A DNA stretch of 13,692 nucleotides from Flavobacteriales bacterium CG_4_9_14_3_um_filter_32_8 (GTDB lineage: Bacteria > Bacteroidota > Bacteroidia > Flavobacteriales_E > Vicingaceae): contig PFUQ01000022.1 of NCBI GenBank assembly GCA_002790175.1, positions 12,043 through 25,734 of the forward strand. Direction: 5' to 3'. Positions within the stretch are counted from its first letter, which is position 1. Each line of letters starts with the position of its first letter. A program made the position numbers and the translations under genes. Below the pieces are notes generated by a model. It saw only the letters and a program-made list of their open reading frames with translations. It had not been told where the DNA came from and searched no databases. Positions 13,598 through 13,692 of this stretch are shown in pieces.

Positions 13598-13674
13598 TGG
13601 GCGATGAGGGATTCGAACCCCCGACCCTTCCGATATAAAATCGGAATGCTCTGAACCAACTGAGCTAATTGCCA
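13598..13674 (-). tRNA. tRNA-like gene, probably degenerate (anticodon loop formally UUA)
   Basis: The minus strand shows a 77-nt tRNA shape. T8-A9 are followed by a D-stem GCTC/GAGC with loop AGTTGGTTCA. The T-arm is GGGGG-TTCGAAT-CCCTC, and the 3' acceptor strand is ATCGCCC followed by A73; CCA is not encoded. The 5' acceptor strand is TGGCAAT, whereas full pairing needs GGGCGAT, so positions 1-72 (T-C) and 5-68 (A-C) are mismatched. The anticodon arm is TTCCG-ATTTTATAT-CGGAA, a nine-base loop instead of seven. Closing one A-T pair leaves TTTTATA, whose anticodon would be UUA, complementary to the UAA stop. From memory, the rest resembles the Flavobacteriia tRNA-Val(UAC). Base 37 would be U, which is almost never found in working tRNAs. 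I judge it a decayed tRNA copy rather than a working suppressor. Confidence 0.6.
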
Positions 13675-13692
13675 TTCTTTTCAATCAAAAAT

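Noticed and set aside
13499..13684. 61-residue minus-strand open frame starting MKRMAISSVGSEHSD
   Set aside because: It runs through the tRNA-like gene and its terminator; the peptide is just the translated tRNA, a well-known artefact.
1..13692. Possible genomic island or defence system
   Set aside because: I see no recombinase, transposase, nuclease or toxin-antitoxin genes, and the core genes (pyrC, pheT) and uniform base use suggest an ordinary chromosomal region; only the degenerate tRNA at the right edge hints at past recombination.

Overview
The window looks like chromosomal DNA from a low-GC member of the Bacteroidota, most likely Flavobacteriales. Three things point there: two secreted proteins with YPNP-type C-terminal domains of the type IX secretion system (T9SS), many small MKK-type lipoproteins, and promoter-like sites of the Bacteroidota form TTTG-N19-21-TAnnTTTG. 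All eleven complete protein genes end in TAA. I see no integrase, transposase, phage gene or CRISPR array.

Layout. 1-357 (-) is the N-terminal part of a T9SS-sorted protein that runs off the left edge. 358-612 is a divergent intergenic region with a 14-bp palindrome and a 12-bp inverted repeat. 613-2698 (+) is a two-gene unit: a polyprenol-phosphate mannosyltransferase overlapping a dihydroorotase-family enzyme. Two small lipoproteins then diverge from a palindromic intergenic region (2706-2999 on -, 3137-3292 on +). 3386-6040 (+) is a large M1 metalloaminopeptidase lipoprotein, followed by a strong hairpin.

6157-8730 is the most interesting stretch. An ECF sigma factor is followed two bases later by a protein that joins an anti-sigma-like cytoplasmic N-terminus, one inner-membrane helix, a long polar linker and a C-terminal outer-membrane beta-barrel. 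This is the architecture of the dual-membrane-spanning anti-sigma factors described in Bacteroides. A 13-nt motif (CCCAACCTTTTTG) occurs upstream of the sigma gene and again just after the anti-sigma gene. The second copy precedes a leader with a potential 18-bp RNA stem and a tiny Cys-rich lipoprotein, so that lipoprotein is a candidate member of the regulon. The sigma gene has no ATG, GTG or TTG where its N-terminus should begin, and an ATT start is possible.

8779-11196 (-) is pheT. It converges on the lipoprotein gene at a hairpin nearly identical to the one after the M1 peptidase, so the window holds two copies of a repeated palindromic terminator. 11254-12015 (-) is an outer-membrane barrel protein with a polybasic tail. 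12096-13367 (-) is a leucine-rich-repeat protein with a T9SS sorting domain. The right edge carries a tRNA-like gene (13598-13674, -) with two acceptor-stem mismatches and an enlarged anticodon loop that formally reads UAA; it is probably a decayed tRNA. A good terminator hairpin follows it.
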